This document shows, piece by piece, positions 6,169 through 6,635 of a stretch of DNA of 6,635 nucleotides (positions within the stretch are counted from its first letter, which is position 1; every line of letters begins with the position of its first letter). The translations under genes were made by a program, and so were the position numbers. The stretch covers positions 1 to 6,635 of the forward strand of contig JBOGJG010000047.1 in the NCBI GenBank assembly GCA_050747825.1. Reading direction: 5' to 3'. This DNA is from JBOGJG01 sp050747825 (GTDB taxonomy: Bacteria > Acidobacteriota > UBA6911 > RPQK01 > JBOGJG01). The notes beneath the pieces were generated by a model, which saw nothing but the letters and a program-made list of their open reading frames with translations, was not told where the DNA came from and did no database searches.

Positions 6169-6635
6169 TCAGGTCGGACGCGGTCCCTCTGGCCCGTATT
6201 CGAGCGCGGCGCGATCCCAGTTCGCGGCATCGGCGGCGGCCTCGTAGGTGGTCTGGAGGAAGTCGAGCAGCATGGCGTCCGGCGCAGCCGCGGTGCGGAC
6301 GGCGTCGTAGGGCAGGATGAACTCGCCCAGCTGCTCGTGGAAGAAGGCGGCCTCGGGCCGGACCGGCATCGCGGCGAAGCCCGCGGGCGTCGGGTAGGCG
6401 TAGGAGTAGAACGCCGGATAGTCGATCGCCCCGCCGCCCGGCCAAAAGCCGGCACTGCTCACCTCGTGCGAGTAGGCTTCGCGGGTGACCGCATCCGGCA
6501 GATTGGGGATGCCACCGGGGTGCGGCGGCGCCGTTCGCCCGGAAAAGCGCGTCACCGCGTGATCGAAGCTGCCCCAGAAGAAGTGGACCGGGCTGACCTT
6601 GCCGAGAAAGCGCGTGCGAAACTGCTTGAACACCC
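6169..6635 (-). CDS. DUF5996 family protein, C-terminal part (5' truncated by window)
   Basis: This is the C-terminal ~155 residues of a DUF5996-family protein, whose function is unknown. Family-typical stretches are visible: FLGKVSPVHFFWGSFD, TRFSGR, AYSHEVSSAGFWPGG, FYSYAYPTPAGF and EFILPYDAVR, followed by a C-terminal helix with NWDRAALE. The gene enters from the right edge; the first in-frame GTG (6633-6631) is more likely an internal valine than the start, because the frame is open to the edge. It ends at TGA 6171-6169. Its very GC-rich codon use matches pntB and marks it as host chromosome. It is on the same strand as the operon, 125 nt upstream, so read-through transcription into the operon is possible; no terminator is seen between them. 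Confidence 0.88.
   Translation of the reverse strand, partial: VFKQFRTRFLGKVSPVHFFWGSFDHAVTRFSGRTAPPHPGGIPNLPDAVTREAYSHEVSSAGFWPGGGAIDYPAFYSYAYPTPAGFAAMPVRPEAAFFHEQLGEFILPYDAVRTAAAPDAMLLDFLQTTYEAAADAANWDRAALEYGPEGPRPT

Noticed and set aside
6044..6445. Upstream extension of the PRTase-like frame (start at 6445)
   Set aside because: It overlaps the DUF5996 gene out of frame, with the Arg/Ala-rich composition expected of an antiphase read of GC-rich DNA. It also crosses the candidate promoter and the flanking repeat.
5910..6455. Long open frame on the minus strand
   Set aside because: It covers parts of both the DUF5996 and PRTase-like genes in a different frame, and is rich in Arg, Pro and Ser repeats with no recognisable domain. 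It is a shadow.
1..6635. CRISPR array, tRNA, rRNA, insertion sequence or integrase
   Set aside because: No regularly spaced repeats, tRNA-like cloverleaf, transposase or recombinase motifs were seen on either strand.

Overview
The window looks like a compact, horizontally acquired gene cassette set into a high-GC proteobacterial chromosome. Host sequence remains at both edges. On the left (1-536, + strand) is the 3' end of pntB, the beta subunit of NAD(P) transhydrogenase. On the right (6169-6635, - strand) is the C-terminal part of a DUF5996-family protein. Both edges are strongly GC-rich, as in many alpha-, beta- and gammaproteobacteria. The roughly 5.6 kb between them is visibly lower in GC, with more A/T-ending codons. 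I cannot name a genus from this; a Xanthomonadaceae-like or similar host is only a guess.

The insert is one tightly packed minus-strand operon of five genes, read right to left: (1) a phosphoribosyltransferase-like protein (5114-6043); (2) a 627-residue P-loop ATPase of ORC/CDC6-like type (3226-5109); (3) a conserved protein of unknown function with Rossmann-like features (2292-3236, GTG start); (4) an N6-adenine DNA methyltransferase with an NPPF motif (1051-2295); (5) a trimeric-type dUTPase (551-1051). The junctions are a 4-nt gap, an 11-nt overlap, a 4-nt ATGA overlap and a 1-nt TGATG overlap, so all five are probably made together. A candidate promoter (TTGGCA - 17 nt - TAATAT) lies just upstream of gene 1, with a palindrome just upstream of its -35 box. 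No intrinsic terminator is visible at the end of the operon, which runs convergently into pntB with 14 nt between the stop codons.

The last 14 bases of pntB, including its stop codon, are repeated with one mismatch at the right edge of the insert (523-536 and 6152-6165). Removing one copy and the intervening DNA would put the pntB stop 3 nt from the stop of the DUF5996 gene. This looks like an attachment-site or target duplication, although no integrase or transposase is in the window.

The gene content (PRTase-like protein, ORC/CDC6-like ATPase, unknown Rossmann-like protein, solitary DNA methyltransferase, dUTPase, with no recognisable nuclease) fits a biological-conflict or anti-phage system. 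A working model is that the ATPase senses or loads on DNA, the methyltransferase marks self DNA, the Rossmann-like protein may bind a ligand, and the PRTase-like protein may be the effector or make a nucleotide product. The dUTPase would link the system to dUTP pools or protect the host from its own chemistry. This function is inferred from families and context only.
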